Positions 26,645-35,041 of a stretch of 35,361 bases of DNA are shown here, one piece after another. The stretch comes from Kiritimatiellales bacterium. GTDB lineage: Bacteria > Verrucomicrobiota > Kiritimatiellia > Kiritimatiellales > Pontiellaceae. A program made the translations under genes and the position numbers. How positions within the stretch are numbered: the first letter of the stretch is position 1; each line of letters starts with the position of its first letter. The notes below the pieces were generated by a model. The model ran no database searches. It was given only the letters and a program-made list of their open reading frames with translations, and had not been told where the DNA came from. Where the stretch lies: positions 1 through 35,361 of the forward strand of contig JAIPJC010000021.1 of assembly GCA_021734345.1 (NCBI GenBank), read 5' to 3'.

Positions 26645-29600
26645 TTAGTTGGCGGGCACGACCAGACTCCACTCCTTGCCCATGCGAATTTCATCCACTT
26701 CCAGTATGGTCTCCGTGCTGGATCCCGGATTGTTGAACAAGCGGAAACCATCGAAGGCCAGCTCGCCGGAGAGCGTGGCGAGCACAATGGCAGGCTCGCC
26801 CGCACCAGGCACTGGATCCATGAACAGACTCATCGAATCCGTACCGTAGGGATCGAGCCCAAGCTTGGCCACCAGCAGATGGGTTGCTCCTTCGTTGGGA
26901 ACCGTGGAGCCGATGATGGCTCCGGCCGCGTTGGCGAGGCCAATGACGCCGTTGTGCACTCCGATGCGGGCTATATCGATTCCACCCGACTGCAACCGCA
27001 GGTTGGCTTGGAACGCGCCGCTGGTCCGGTTGACTTTCATGAGGAAGCCCAGATAGACCGTGCCGCTGGAATGCAGGGAACTGAACTGCCGTGTATTGTT
27101 TAGATTTGCCCCGGTGGTTGCATCGGTGACATGGATGGAACCCCCGCTGGTCTTAAGCGATCCAAAGGATAAACCGGCGGACTGGATCACGGCATCGCCA
27201 TCCCCCCACGCTCCGCTGAAACCCGACAATGCGCTCGGCGCTTGCCCCGCCGCGCTGCCGGTATTGTATTCGACCGGGCCGCCCCCGGCGGGAAAGGAAT
27301 CGGTGGCCAGCGTCAGCGCCGCAACATCCAACAGCTCGACCCGGTAGAAGGCCTGCGCCAGCCCGTTGGTCATGTCCGTAAAGACGACATCCCCGACGGT
27401 AGTCGGCTCGCGTGCTTCAAGTGTATTCCAAACATTGGAAACCAGATTGTCGCTGCGCACGAGGCGATAGACGAGTCCCGGAACGCCCGGCACCGCCGTA
27501 ACCTCCGGCACATGGTTGGTCATACCGATCACCACGGACATGTTTTCGTCCGAAGAAACGGGCGAGGTTCCAAGCAGGGTCTCGATGCGGTCGCCCTGCC
27601 CGTCGTTGTCCGAATCGGTATCCATGAAATTGCCCAATCCATCGTTGTCCGGATCGCCGGTGCCTTCGTTGAAATCGGCCAGCGAGTCGTCGTCGGCATC
27701 GGCATCTTCGAAGTTTGCGTGGCCGTCGCCGTCGGTGTCTTTGCTGCCTTCAACCACATCATCGATGCTATCGTGGTCGAAGTCGCCGTCGGACGCGCGG
27801 ATCCAGTCGATCGCCACATCCTGGCCGGAACTGGACGTGAAGACAAAACGCACCTGCGTGACCATTTCGTTGTTCCATTCGCCTTGCTCCTCCATCGGGT
27901 AGACCAGCCATTGGGGCGCGGCTGAACCAACGACGGGCAGGCTGACTGAACGTGCAGCGGTAAAGATGTCGTCGTTGCGGTGCGCCCATTGCAATTCAAG
28001 TGTTCCAGTCACGGGGAGCGACGCCTTTACGAGCACGCGATCCACCGATGCACCGACAACCAGGAAATCGGCTTGGCTGATGGTGGCGTTGCTGGTCGTT
28101 TCCCCCAGCCAGGATCCGCCTGCGACCCGCGGGTTGGTGATCCCGCCCGGCGTCCAGCCCTCGGCGTCGCCATTCACATTGAACTCGTACGCGAGATTGA
28201 TGCCGAAATTCCGGCGGTACCAAAGCACTTCCGAACTATTGAGCACGGAACCAAGGTTGCCGGGGCGGAACAAGCCCGCCTTCCATGCCTCGACCTTGGC
28301 ATCGAGATCCGCGGCAAGTCCCGGATACAATCCGATCAGGTTCTCTTTTTCGTTGGCATCGCTTTCGAGATCGAAGAGCAGTCCATCGGTGCTGGCGGAC
28401 GGCTTGATGTATTTCCACCGACCCTCGCGCACGGCGCATTGGTCCCAGAAGCGCCAAAACAGCCGGTCATGCGGCGCATTGGTATCGGTGCCCGTCAGGT
28501 ACGGAACAAGGTTTACGCCGTCCAGCAAAGGATCGGATGGAAGCCCCGCCAGCGCATTCGCCGTGGCGGCGACATCGAGCGAGATGACGGGCTTAGTGTA
28601 CACCTGCGGCACGACTGTCCCGGCCCATCGCATCAAGCATGGGGTACGGATTCCGCCTTCGGCCAGCATGCCCTTCTCCCCAAGCCACGGCGTATTCAGC
28701 GATCCGTTCCAGGCAACGGACGCATCGGTGGCACCGACATTTCCAACCTCCTGGAAACCGAGCGGCGCGCCATTGTCGCCAATGAACCAGATGATGGTTT
28801 TGCCGTCGATGCCATGCTCGGCCAACTTGGCCAGAACCCGCTGCACGCCGTCGTCCATCGCCTTGATCATGCTCAGCGCAATCCGCCGCTTTTCCGGCAG
28901 GTTCGGGTAGAAGTTCGTCGTATGATAGCGGTCGACCCATGTTGCCGGAACGTGCGGGGCATAGTAGGAAAGGTAGAAGAAAAACGGGCGGTTGTGGTTC
29001 CGTTCAATAAAGGAAACGGCAAAGTCGCTTTGGATGTCCACACGGTGGCCGGTTTCGGTTTGCCTCACGCCCAGCGGCGTTCCATTCGAGCCGTTGCGCT
29101 CGAAGTTTTTCCAGTAGCTGCTCGTATAGCCTTCGGCAAATTCCTCGAACCCTTGCTGGTCGGGAAAGAACTGCTCCTTGACCGCCAGCGGAACGGAAGC
29201 GATATCCGCATAGCCGTTCGCCGTCATCCATTCCGTATCCGAGCTTGTGACTTCCATGTGCCACTTGCCGGTCATGCCGGTACGGTAGCCGGCGCGCCGC
29301 AACCGCTCGGCAACCGTCACGACCGCCTGCGGCAAAGGTCCGTTCCCGTTCTTATCGACGCCAAAACGCTCCTGGTATTGCCCGCTGAGAATCCCCGCCC
29401 GCGACGGCACGCATTGCGGCGCGGTGACGTAGCCGGCGCTGAACCGCACCCCCTCGTTGGCGATGCGATCGATACTGGGCGTCAAGGGGGCAACATCGGC
29501 ATCCTGTCCCTGCGCACCGACATCCGCATAGCCATGGTCGTCCGTGTAGACAATGATGAAGTTTGGCCGCGGATCGTTGGCGCGGTTCGCTTCCAGTACA

Positions 29601-30358
29601 ATGGCGTCGTAGCTCGCAGCAGTCGATGCGGCATCCACGCCGCCCCAAACCGTGAAAAGGCCGATCTTCCCGGAAAACACATCGGGCGTTGCGGGGAGCG
29701 AAACACCCGTGGCAAACGCGCCGCCAATGGCGCCTGCGATATTGCTGTAGTTCCCGTTGCCGCCGGCAAAGAGGCTCATGCCGTTGGCCGTTCCCGTTCC
29801 CAGCGGGAACGCGGAAACCGATGAACCGCCAACCGTTGTTCCATCCACATCCTTCGCTGTCAAAGAGATGGTTGAGGTCGCTGTATCGAAGGTGGCGACC
29901 ACTTGGACAAAGTGCGCGAGATCCAGCGTAGCGAGCGAAACCGCCGCGAGCGCGTCGCTGCCGGTGGTGGATATCGTCGCGAATTCAAGTCCGTTGGTCC
30001 GGGAGAAAAGCCCGAAGCCGTTGGCACCGCCACCGCTCTCGAATACGACTTCGCCGGGAACGACCGCTCCGCCAAAGTCCAGCCACCACTCGAGCGTATA
30101 GCTCGCCAACGGCAAGCCGCTGGCGATGTTCAGATTCGCATTCGTCGCTTTGAACGCCCGGCTGATGCTCACCCGGCCATCGTCCGCAAACACGACGGAT
30201 GTTGCCCCCGACGACGCGAGATCACGACTCCCGATCGAGTCCGCCCATACATTGTTTTCGGTTCCCGCCGCGCCAATATCATAGACGTTCAACGCGGCCC
30301 CAAACACGGAACCGGTTGCCAGCAAACTGAACAGCAATAGACGGATGGCCTTGTTCAT
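26645..30358 (-). CDS. Very large multidomain sulfatase
   Basis: Exported sulfatase of 1237 residues, more than twice the usual length. The ATG at 30358 lies 10 nt after the previous stop, with AGGGA about 9 nt upstream. Residues 1-21 are a signal peptide. Residues about 22-258 form a LamG-like lectin domain (YTLEWWLDFGG, KIGLFTVWGG). The sulfatase domain covers 264 to about 700: NFIIVYTDDHGYADVG, CVPSRAGILSG with Cys316 as the modified residue, GMTGKWHME and WFIGDNGAPLG. Then come the YEFNVNGDAEGW ... VAIDWIRASDGD module (723-858), DxDGDG calcium-binding repeats (859-930), the NLVSNVWN module (945-1010) and a final LamG-like domain ending VDEIRMGKEW. The add-on domains probably bind polysaccharide or tether the enzyme. 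The neighbours are a DUF5722 glycosidase and another sulfatase. Confidence 0.93.
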   Translation of the reverse strand: MNKAIRLLLFSLLATGSVFGAALNVYDIGAAGTENNVWADSIGSRDLASSGATSVVFADDGRVSISRAFKATNANLNIASGLPLASYTLEWWLDFGGAVVPGEVVFESGGGANGFGLFSRTNGLEFATISTTGSDALAAVSLATLDLAHFVQVVATFDTATSTISLTAKDVDGTTVGGSSVSAFPLGTGTANGMSLFAGGNGNYSNIAGAIGGAFATGVSLPATPDVFSGKIGLFTVWGGVDAASTAASYDAIVLEANRANDPRPNFIIVYTDDHGYADVGAQGQDADVAPLTPSIDRIANEGVRFSAGYVTAPQCVPSRAGILSGQYQERFGVDKNGNGPLPQAVVTVAERLRRAGYRTGMTGKWHMEVTSSDTEWMTANGYADIASVPLAVKEQFFPDQQGFEEFAEGYTSSYWKNFERNGSNGTPLGVRQTETGHRVDIQSDFAVSFIERNHNRPFFFYLSYYAPHVPATWVDRYHTTNFYPNLPEKRRIALSMIKAMDDGVQRVLAKLAEHGIDGKTIIWFIGDNGAPLGFQEVGNVGATDASVAWNGSLNTPWLGEKGMLAEGGIRTPCLMRWAGTVVPQVYTKPVISLDVAATANALAGLPSDPLLDGVNLVPYLTGTDTNAPHDRLFWRFWDQCAVREGRWKYIKPSASTDGLLFDLESDANEKENLIGLYPGLAADLDAKVEAWKAGLFRPGNLGSVLNSSEVLWYRRNFGINLAYEFNVNGDAEGWTPGGITNPRVAGGSWLGETTSNATISQADFLVVGASVDRVLVKASLPVTGTLELQWAHRNDDIFTAARSVSLPVVGSAAPQWLVYPMEEQGEWNNEMVTQVRFVFTSSSGQDVAIDWIRASDGDFDHDSIDDVVEGSKDTDGDGHANFEDADADDDSLADFNEGTGDPDNDGLGNFMDTDSDNDGQGDRIETLLGTSPVSSDENMSVVIGMTNHVPEVTAVPGVPGLVYRLVRSDNLVSNVWNTLEAREPTTVGDVVFTDMTNGLAQAFYRVELLDVAALTLATDSFPAGGGPVEYNTGSAAGQAPSALSGFSGAWGDGDAVIQSAGLSFGSLKTSGGSIHVTDATTGANLNNTRQFSSLHSSGTVYLGFLMKVNRTSGAFQANLRLQSGGIDIARIGVHNGVIGLANAAGAIIGSTVPNEGATHLLVAKLGLDPYGTDSMSLFMDPVPGAGEPAIVLATLSGELAFDGFRLFNNPGSSTETILEVDEIRMGKEWSLVVPAN

Positions 30359-30368
30359 AACATCGTCC

Positions 30369-33300
30369 CTAATCGGATACTTCGACCTTGTACATACCCG
30401 ATGCATTGATGTTGGTATCCACCAGCGCCACCGGCATGTCGCTTGCCACCGGCCCCAGCGTCGCCACCGGGTTCCATGCGTCGGAAACCAAGTTGGTGGA
30501 ACGCATCAGGGTGTAGGTCCGGCCCGCCTTGCCATCGACGTAGACGTTTGTTCCGGCGGCGAGTCCGCTGATGATGAAGTAGTCCAGCGGATTGGTCGGA
30601 TCGGTGACGGCGATATATTCCGCACGGTTGTCGTAGCCGTCGGCATCCAAGTCCCATCCGCCATCGATTCCGTCGAACGGATCGAATCCATACTGCGTTT
30701 CCCAATCATTGGAAGCGCCATCGGCATCGGAGTCGGTCGAATCCGCAACGAGACCGAGCAGGCGCTCGCGGGCGTCGGAATAGCCGTTGCCGTTGGAATC
30801 GAGATCGGCCAGGTTGGGCAGCCCGTCACCATCGATATCGGCCAAACCTTCCTGCGCATCGGGAATACCATCGCCATCAAAGTCGTCCTTCGGACCAAAG
30901 AGCATGTAGTCGATCTCGAAATCGTAGGAAGTCGTGGTGCCAACCGGATCAAGGCGCCAGCCGGTAATGTTTTGTCCAGCCCAGTTGCTGGCCGAGGAAA
31001 GATCGAGCATGTAGATCTGGAAATCACCGGACGCATAAACCGGGAAGGTAATAGACTGTGGGCCGGAAAATGCGCCGCCCGATTTCCGCCAGAACAGCTG
31101 CCAGTTTCCGGTCTTTGTGGCCTTGATCCGCAGCAGACAGGTTTCCTGCCCATCGCCATAGGTGTTGACGTTCAGGTTGATGATCTGCGGGTCATTGGTG
31201 GAAACCGTCCCGGAGAACACCCCGTTGGCGGTTCCAGAGATTGGAAGCTTGAAGGTGGTGATGTCTGGATCAGGCTCGTTGAATTCGTAGCGTAGTTCGA
31301 TGTCGGCCAGATTGATATCGCTCCAGGCACTGATTGGTAAATACGAAAGATAGGGATTGAAGGTCGCCGCCTCGTTGGTCGTGCCATAGTCATGCATGAC
31401 ATCCCACGATGGCCGCTTGCGCAGATACTGGTAGCCATCGATAAGAGGATCGTCGGGGCCGAGGCCGAAGCGCAAGGTTCCCTCCAGCGAATGGTCGATC
31501 TGCCGGTGGTAGAGATAGGCTTCCACCCCCGGAACTTGTTCGGTGATCTTGCAGGAATAAGCCAGCGCGGCAGCCTGGATGGCTTCGTCGGTCGCGTTGC
31601 CATCCGTCGGAACATGGAATCCCTGCTCACCAAGAATGATCGGCCGCGACTGGCCGTTGTAAAGCATGCTGTCCTGCTGCAGGTAGCGGCGCATGACCTG
31701 AAGGTTTTTGAAGGTGATGTACTCGGTATTGAAATCGTCTGTCGGCGCGGCGTCGTTCCAGAATTGCGGATTGAACAGGCTGACTGGATAGGGATGGATG
31801 CAGACCCCCCACGGGAAATCCCCTTCCGCCTTGGCTTTCGCGGCGAATAGATCAAGAAATTCCTTCGGCTTCGCGGACTGAAGGCTGTTAGCGTTGAGCG
31901 CCTTGTTCCAGAAATGGGTAAAGGAAAGATACACCCTGAAATCCGGATGGATCTTGCGCAACGCGAGGTCGGCCATGCGGCACGAAGTCAGGTAGATATC
32001 CACGACCTTTTCCAGTTCGATATTCCCAAGATTGTACCACGACCAGTGCGCATCGAGTTCGTTGCCGATAATGAAGCGGAACAGCTCCCCATTGTCGCCG
32101 GACGGATCGGAGAAGGTGTTTGCCAAGTACTCCATCGTGCCGCGGTAGTAGGCGATCCCGACCGGATCCATCACGTTGTGCGCCACCGAAAACGAATTGG
32201 GTGGATTGGTGACCGAAAGGTAGTTGCGCACCGGATTGAAGCGCTGGGTGGGCGTTCCCTCGTCGAGCCAATAGTTCTGGATGGAATTCAAGCTGGTGAT
32301 ATAGGATTCCACGCCGTTATCGGTGAAATACTTGATCGTGTTCTTCATCGTGGTGTTGACGTAGGAGGTATTGATTCCGATGTTGAACTCATCCACCGGC
32401 CAGACCGTGGCAGGATTTGGAACTAGGCTCAGCGCACTTGATTGCAGGAAATTCATCTTTTGGCTGTCGCACCCGAGATCAACGATATCTGCGCTGTCGG
32501 GACCGTTGAGTCCCTTGAAGCCAACTGGCGTCGATAAAGGGCGCGTCCGATCCTTGGAAAACGTCCAGATCCGCCCGCCACCGACCAGTGGCCGCGAGGG
32601 GGTGAAAAGCGGATCGTCGCTTATGGCCACCCAATCCAAATCGAGCGATCCTCCAGCGAAATGGGCGGCGGGGTAGGTGGCGGGTAGTCCGTTCGGAGCA
32701 TCGATCCGGAGTCGCACGTTGCCGTGCCACGACAGGGTTCCCACCGATTGGTCGAGGCGGACGCGGTACACATGCCACTGCCCATCCGGAACCAAGACAT
32801 CCTCCAGCCGGGCAGAGCCCGTCTCCCCTTCCACGAATCCATACAGGGCCGATGGAATGGTCGGTTGGTTTCCAGCATAACCAACGATCCGGTATTTCAT
32901 GGCGAACTCCTTGGCCACGTCCAGATTCGCCCGTTGGGTGGCGCTCGCCTGTATGGCCGGATCCCACGTTCCGGAAGGCGTACTGTACCGGGCGACCAGT
33001 ATGCCGTTGGAAGCGATCGGCGCCATCATGCCGTTGGCTGTATTCAAGCTGGCCCACAAGTCCGTCGTATCCGCGACATACGAAAGCCCGGAAAGGTCGG
33101 TCACATAGCGGGGCGACCCGATCTGGTTGGTCGTGATTCCATCGATCAGCACATACTTGGAAAACAACCGGTCCCGAACCCCGTCGTAGCGCGGTAATGT
33201 GATCATCGGCTGCGCCGCGCCCGACCAGGAATTTTCAGGAACGCCCAGATCAATGAACACATCCAGTCCGGTGTGGTTGCGGTCGCCGGAAAAGTCGTTG

Positions 33301-33884
33301 CGGTAGGTCATGGCTACCCAATCGATATCAACCACCGCCGACTGGTTGGCTACATAGCCCTGCGCATTGGCGGGATCGATCCGCAACGTCCGAATGCCGC
33401 TCCAGTTGGTCACCGTCATGTCCGCCCGGACAATGTGCCATGCACTGTCCGCCGGCACCAACACATCCGCATAGGCCGGAAAGCCGTAGATGCGGAACGG
33501 CATGTCCGCCCCGCCCTGCGTACCGCTGACCCGGACACGCATGGAAAACTGCCCGACGTAGTCCGCATTCACCGGATAGGCGGGAAACTGGATTTGTGGA
33601 TCGAAGGGAGAACCATTCAAAAACGTCATCCGCAAGAAGCCTTCGTTGGAGAGATCCAGCTGCTGGGAGCCGGGACTGTTTTCGACGAGTCCCCGCAACG
33701 GGTTCAAGGTGTCGTACGGTTCGATTTCGAGAACCCGCACAGGATTGGAAACGGTGTTGTCGAGCTGGATGCGTATTTCATCGTCCGTCACCCCGATCAA
33801 GCCCATGCCTGCGGCATGGATCTTCAACACACTCCAGCCCAACCAGGCACCGGCCATTAAACTTTGCATCGTCCGAATGTTCAT
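30369..33884 (-). CDS. DUF5722-type putative glycoside hydrolase with multiple binding modules
   Basis: Exported protein of 1171 residues and the first gene of the tight enzyme run. The ATG at 33884 has AAGGG 9 nt upstream; residues 1-25 look like a signal peptide. Two beta-sandwich modules (about 30-195 and 200-425) end in VDIDWVAMTYRND and LDLDWVAISDDP. Residues about 450-850 match the DUF5722 pattern: YYRGTMEYLANTF, RFIIGNELDAHWSWYNLG, PWGVCIHPYPVSLFNP and PIILGEQGFH. By analogy with clan GH-A, Glu609 after Asn608 could be the acid/base and Glu753 the nucleophile. Residues 864-1010 repeat the binding module, followed by DFDGDGIPDAQEG calcium-binding repeats and a C-terminal NLVSDAWN module. 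The DUF5722 assignment is from memory of the family pattern; no substrate can be given. Confidence 0.8.
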   Translation of the reverse strand: MNIRTMQSLMAGAWLGWSVLKIHAAGMGLIGVTDDEIRIQLDNTVSNPVRVLEIEPYDTLNPLRGLVENSPGSQQLDLSNEGFLRMTFLNGSPFDPQIQFPAYPVNADYVGQFSMRVRVSGTQGGADMPFRIYGFPAYADVLVPADSAWHIVRADMTVTNWSGIRTLRIDPANAQGYVANQSAVVDIDWVAMTYRNDFSGDRNHTGLDVFIDLGVPENSWSGAAQPMITLPRYDGVRDRLFSKYVLIDGITTNQIGSPRYVTDLSGLSYVADTTDLWASLNTANGMMAPIASNGILVARYSTPSGTWDPAIQASATQRANLDVAKEFAMKYRIVGYAGNQPTIPSALYGFVEGETGSARLEDVLVPDGQWHVYRVRLDQSVGTLSWHGNVRLRIDAPNGLPATYPAAHFAGGSLDLDWVAISDDPLFTPSRPLVGGGRIWTFSKDRTRPLSTPVGFKGLNGPDSADIVDLGCDSQKMNFLQSSALSLVPNPATVWPVDEFNIGINTSYVNTTMKNTIKYFTDNGVESYITSLNSIQNYWLDEGTPTQRFNPVRNYLSVTNPPNSFSVAHNVMDPVGIAYYRGTMEYLANTFSDPSGDNGELFRFIIGNELDAHWSWYNLGNIELEKVVDIYLTSCRMADLALRKIHPDFRVYLSFTHFWNKALNANSLQSAKPKEFLDLFAAKAKAEGDFPWGVCIHPYPVSLFNPQFWNDAAPTDDFNTEYITFKNLQVMRRYLQQDSMLYNGQSRPIILGEQGFHVPTDGNATDEAIQAAALAYSCKITEQVPGVEAYLYHRQIDHSLEGTLRFGLGPDDPLIDGYQYLRKRPSWDVMHDYGTTNEAATFNPYLSYLPISAWSDINLADIELRYEFNEPDPDITTFKLPISGTANGVFSGTVSTNDPQIINLNVNTYGDGQETCLLRIKATKTGNWQLFWRKSGGAFSGPQSITFPVYASGDFQIYMLDLSSASNWAGQNITGWRLDPVGTTTSYDFEIDYMLFGPKDDFDGDGIPDAQEGLADIDGDGLPNLADLDSNGNGYSDARERLLGLVADSTDSDADGASNDWETQYGFDPFDGIDGGWDLDADGYDNRAEYIAVTDPTNPLDYFIISGLAAGTNVYVDGKAGRTYTLMRSTNLVSDAWNPVATLGPVASDMPVALVDTNINASGMYKVEVSD

Positions 33885-33978
33885 TCCTTTATGCCCTTTG
33901 CCTTATGCGGAAACGTTGCCGCCCACAGCGGCAGCGGTCGTCCGCCGTGCGCTTGGTCTTATCCCTATGCCACCCTTG

Positions 33979-34007
33979 TTTGTACACCTGTAAACATAAT
34001 CATTCAA
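33979..34007 (-). promoter_or_regulatory. Candidate promoter with overlapping palindrome, enzyme operon
   Basis: In the AT-rich part of the 200-bp gap the minus strand has TTGAAT (34002-34007) and TACAAA (33979-33984) separated by 17 bp. The perfect inverted repeat TACA-CC-TGTA (33983-33992) overlaps the -10 box and would suit a repressor. Both hexamers match only 4/6, so this is tentative. It would serve the run from 33884 to 11408. Confidence 0.35.
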
Positions 34008-34084
34008 TTGAAAACGTGTTTTATTCCATTGAAACAGGAGTTTTCCACAAGGCTAATGGCACCCAGGGCGCCCGACCCACCCGG

Positions 34085-35041
34085 TCATTCCGGACCCGCG
34101 GAAAGCCTTTCGATGATGAACGTTTTTTGGTTCATCCCCGGGGTCGGATTCTTGGCCGGCCAACTGATTTCGCAGCAGGCCCCCGCATCCCGCAACCGTT
34201 GCTGAAGCTTCAGGCCGAACTCGGCCCCATGAACCCCATTGCCCGGCGGAGGCAGGTCGTAAAAAAGGAACATCGGCGGAGCGTTGCCCGACACGAAGCT
34301 GATCGGTGAATACTGTTGGATCAAGGGAAGGAGTTCGTCGCGCGCCGCCTCAAACCGGGCGAAGGCATCCTTCGGGGTTTCGTCCGGGTTTTTCTCCAAA
34401 CCAAACGCATGGCCACCGTATTGCGCCCCATCGCCAAACCACGCGCGCATATCGCGCGGATCAAGCGAAGTTTGCGCATCCACCACCCCGATGCAGAACG
34501 GACGCGTCGATTCCCGCAAAACCAAATCCGAACTCGACGCATCGGCCATATCTGGATGCATGCCGAGCCACAAGGCGGTACAAGCTCCCGCGGAACGTCC
34601 CGCGAAGGCGATGCGTTTTTTTTCCAGCCCCCATGTATCAGCCATATGGCGGACATATTGCACGGCGCGGGCGCAGTCCATCATCGGTGCGCGAACCGGC
34701 GGAACAATTCCTTCTTCAATCGCTTGGTCGACAAAACGGTAGTCCACCGCCACCACGGCGATCCCCGCATCTAGAAATTCCCTTAACCCTTCCGTTGCCA
34801 CCTCGCGACGCGAGCCGCCGCGCCAAGCGCCGCTGTGGAAAAAGATGACGACGGGCGTTGGAGCTTCCCTTCCCGGAACCAGCCAGACATCCAGAAGATT
34901 CGCCCGGTCCGGCCCGTACGGCACGGCCCCGTAGGTGGGCGGAGGGATTGCCGGCGTGGCGGATCCGAAAGCGAACGGAACCGGCATCCCCAGCAATACG
35001 GCTGCAAGGATGCGGTTTTTCAACCGGAAAAAACCTTCCAT
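34085..35041 (-). CDS. Secreted alpha/beta-hydrolase, esterase-like
   Basis: Probable carbohydrate esterase or esterase-derived protein, 318 residues with a signal peptide (1-26). VVIFFHSGAW at residues 64-73 is the HGGxW-type oxyanion segment, with Ser replacing one Gly. GRSAG at 148-152 is the nucleophile elbow (Ser150). The start ATG shares one base with the TAA of the upstream gene, which implies translational coupling with that glycosidase. The C-terminal part is odd: the last His is His271 (VHGAEFG), and the later His usually found before the final helix is absent (EISWPAKNPTPGMNQ). His271 could substitute, or the protein could be inactive. It fits the BD-FAE/esterase-lipase group by length and motifs. 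Confidence 0.85.
   Translation of the reverse strand: MEGFFRLKNRILAAVLLGMPVPFAFGSATPAIPPPTYGAVPYGPDRANLLDVWLVPGREAPTPVVIFFHSGAWRGGSRREVATEGLREFLDAGIAVVAVDYRFVDQAIEEGIVPPVRAPMMDCARAVQYVRHMADTWGLEKKRIAFAGRSAGACTALWLGMHPDMADASSSDLVLRESTRPFCIGVVDAQTSLDPRDMRAWFGDGAQYGGHAFGLEKNPDETPKDAFARFEAARDELLPLIQQYSPISFVSGNAPPMFLFYDLPPPGNGVHGAEFGLKLQQRLRDAGACCEISWPAKNPTPGMNQKTFIIERLSAGPE

Noticed and set aside
27980-29824. Plus-strand ORF of 614 codons
   Set aside because: It lies wholly antisense to the large sulfatase, whose motifs and domains are clear. It has no signal peptide or recognisable domain and its composition is rich in Arg, His and Gly, as in antisense frames of GC-rich genes.
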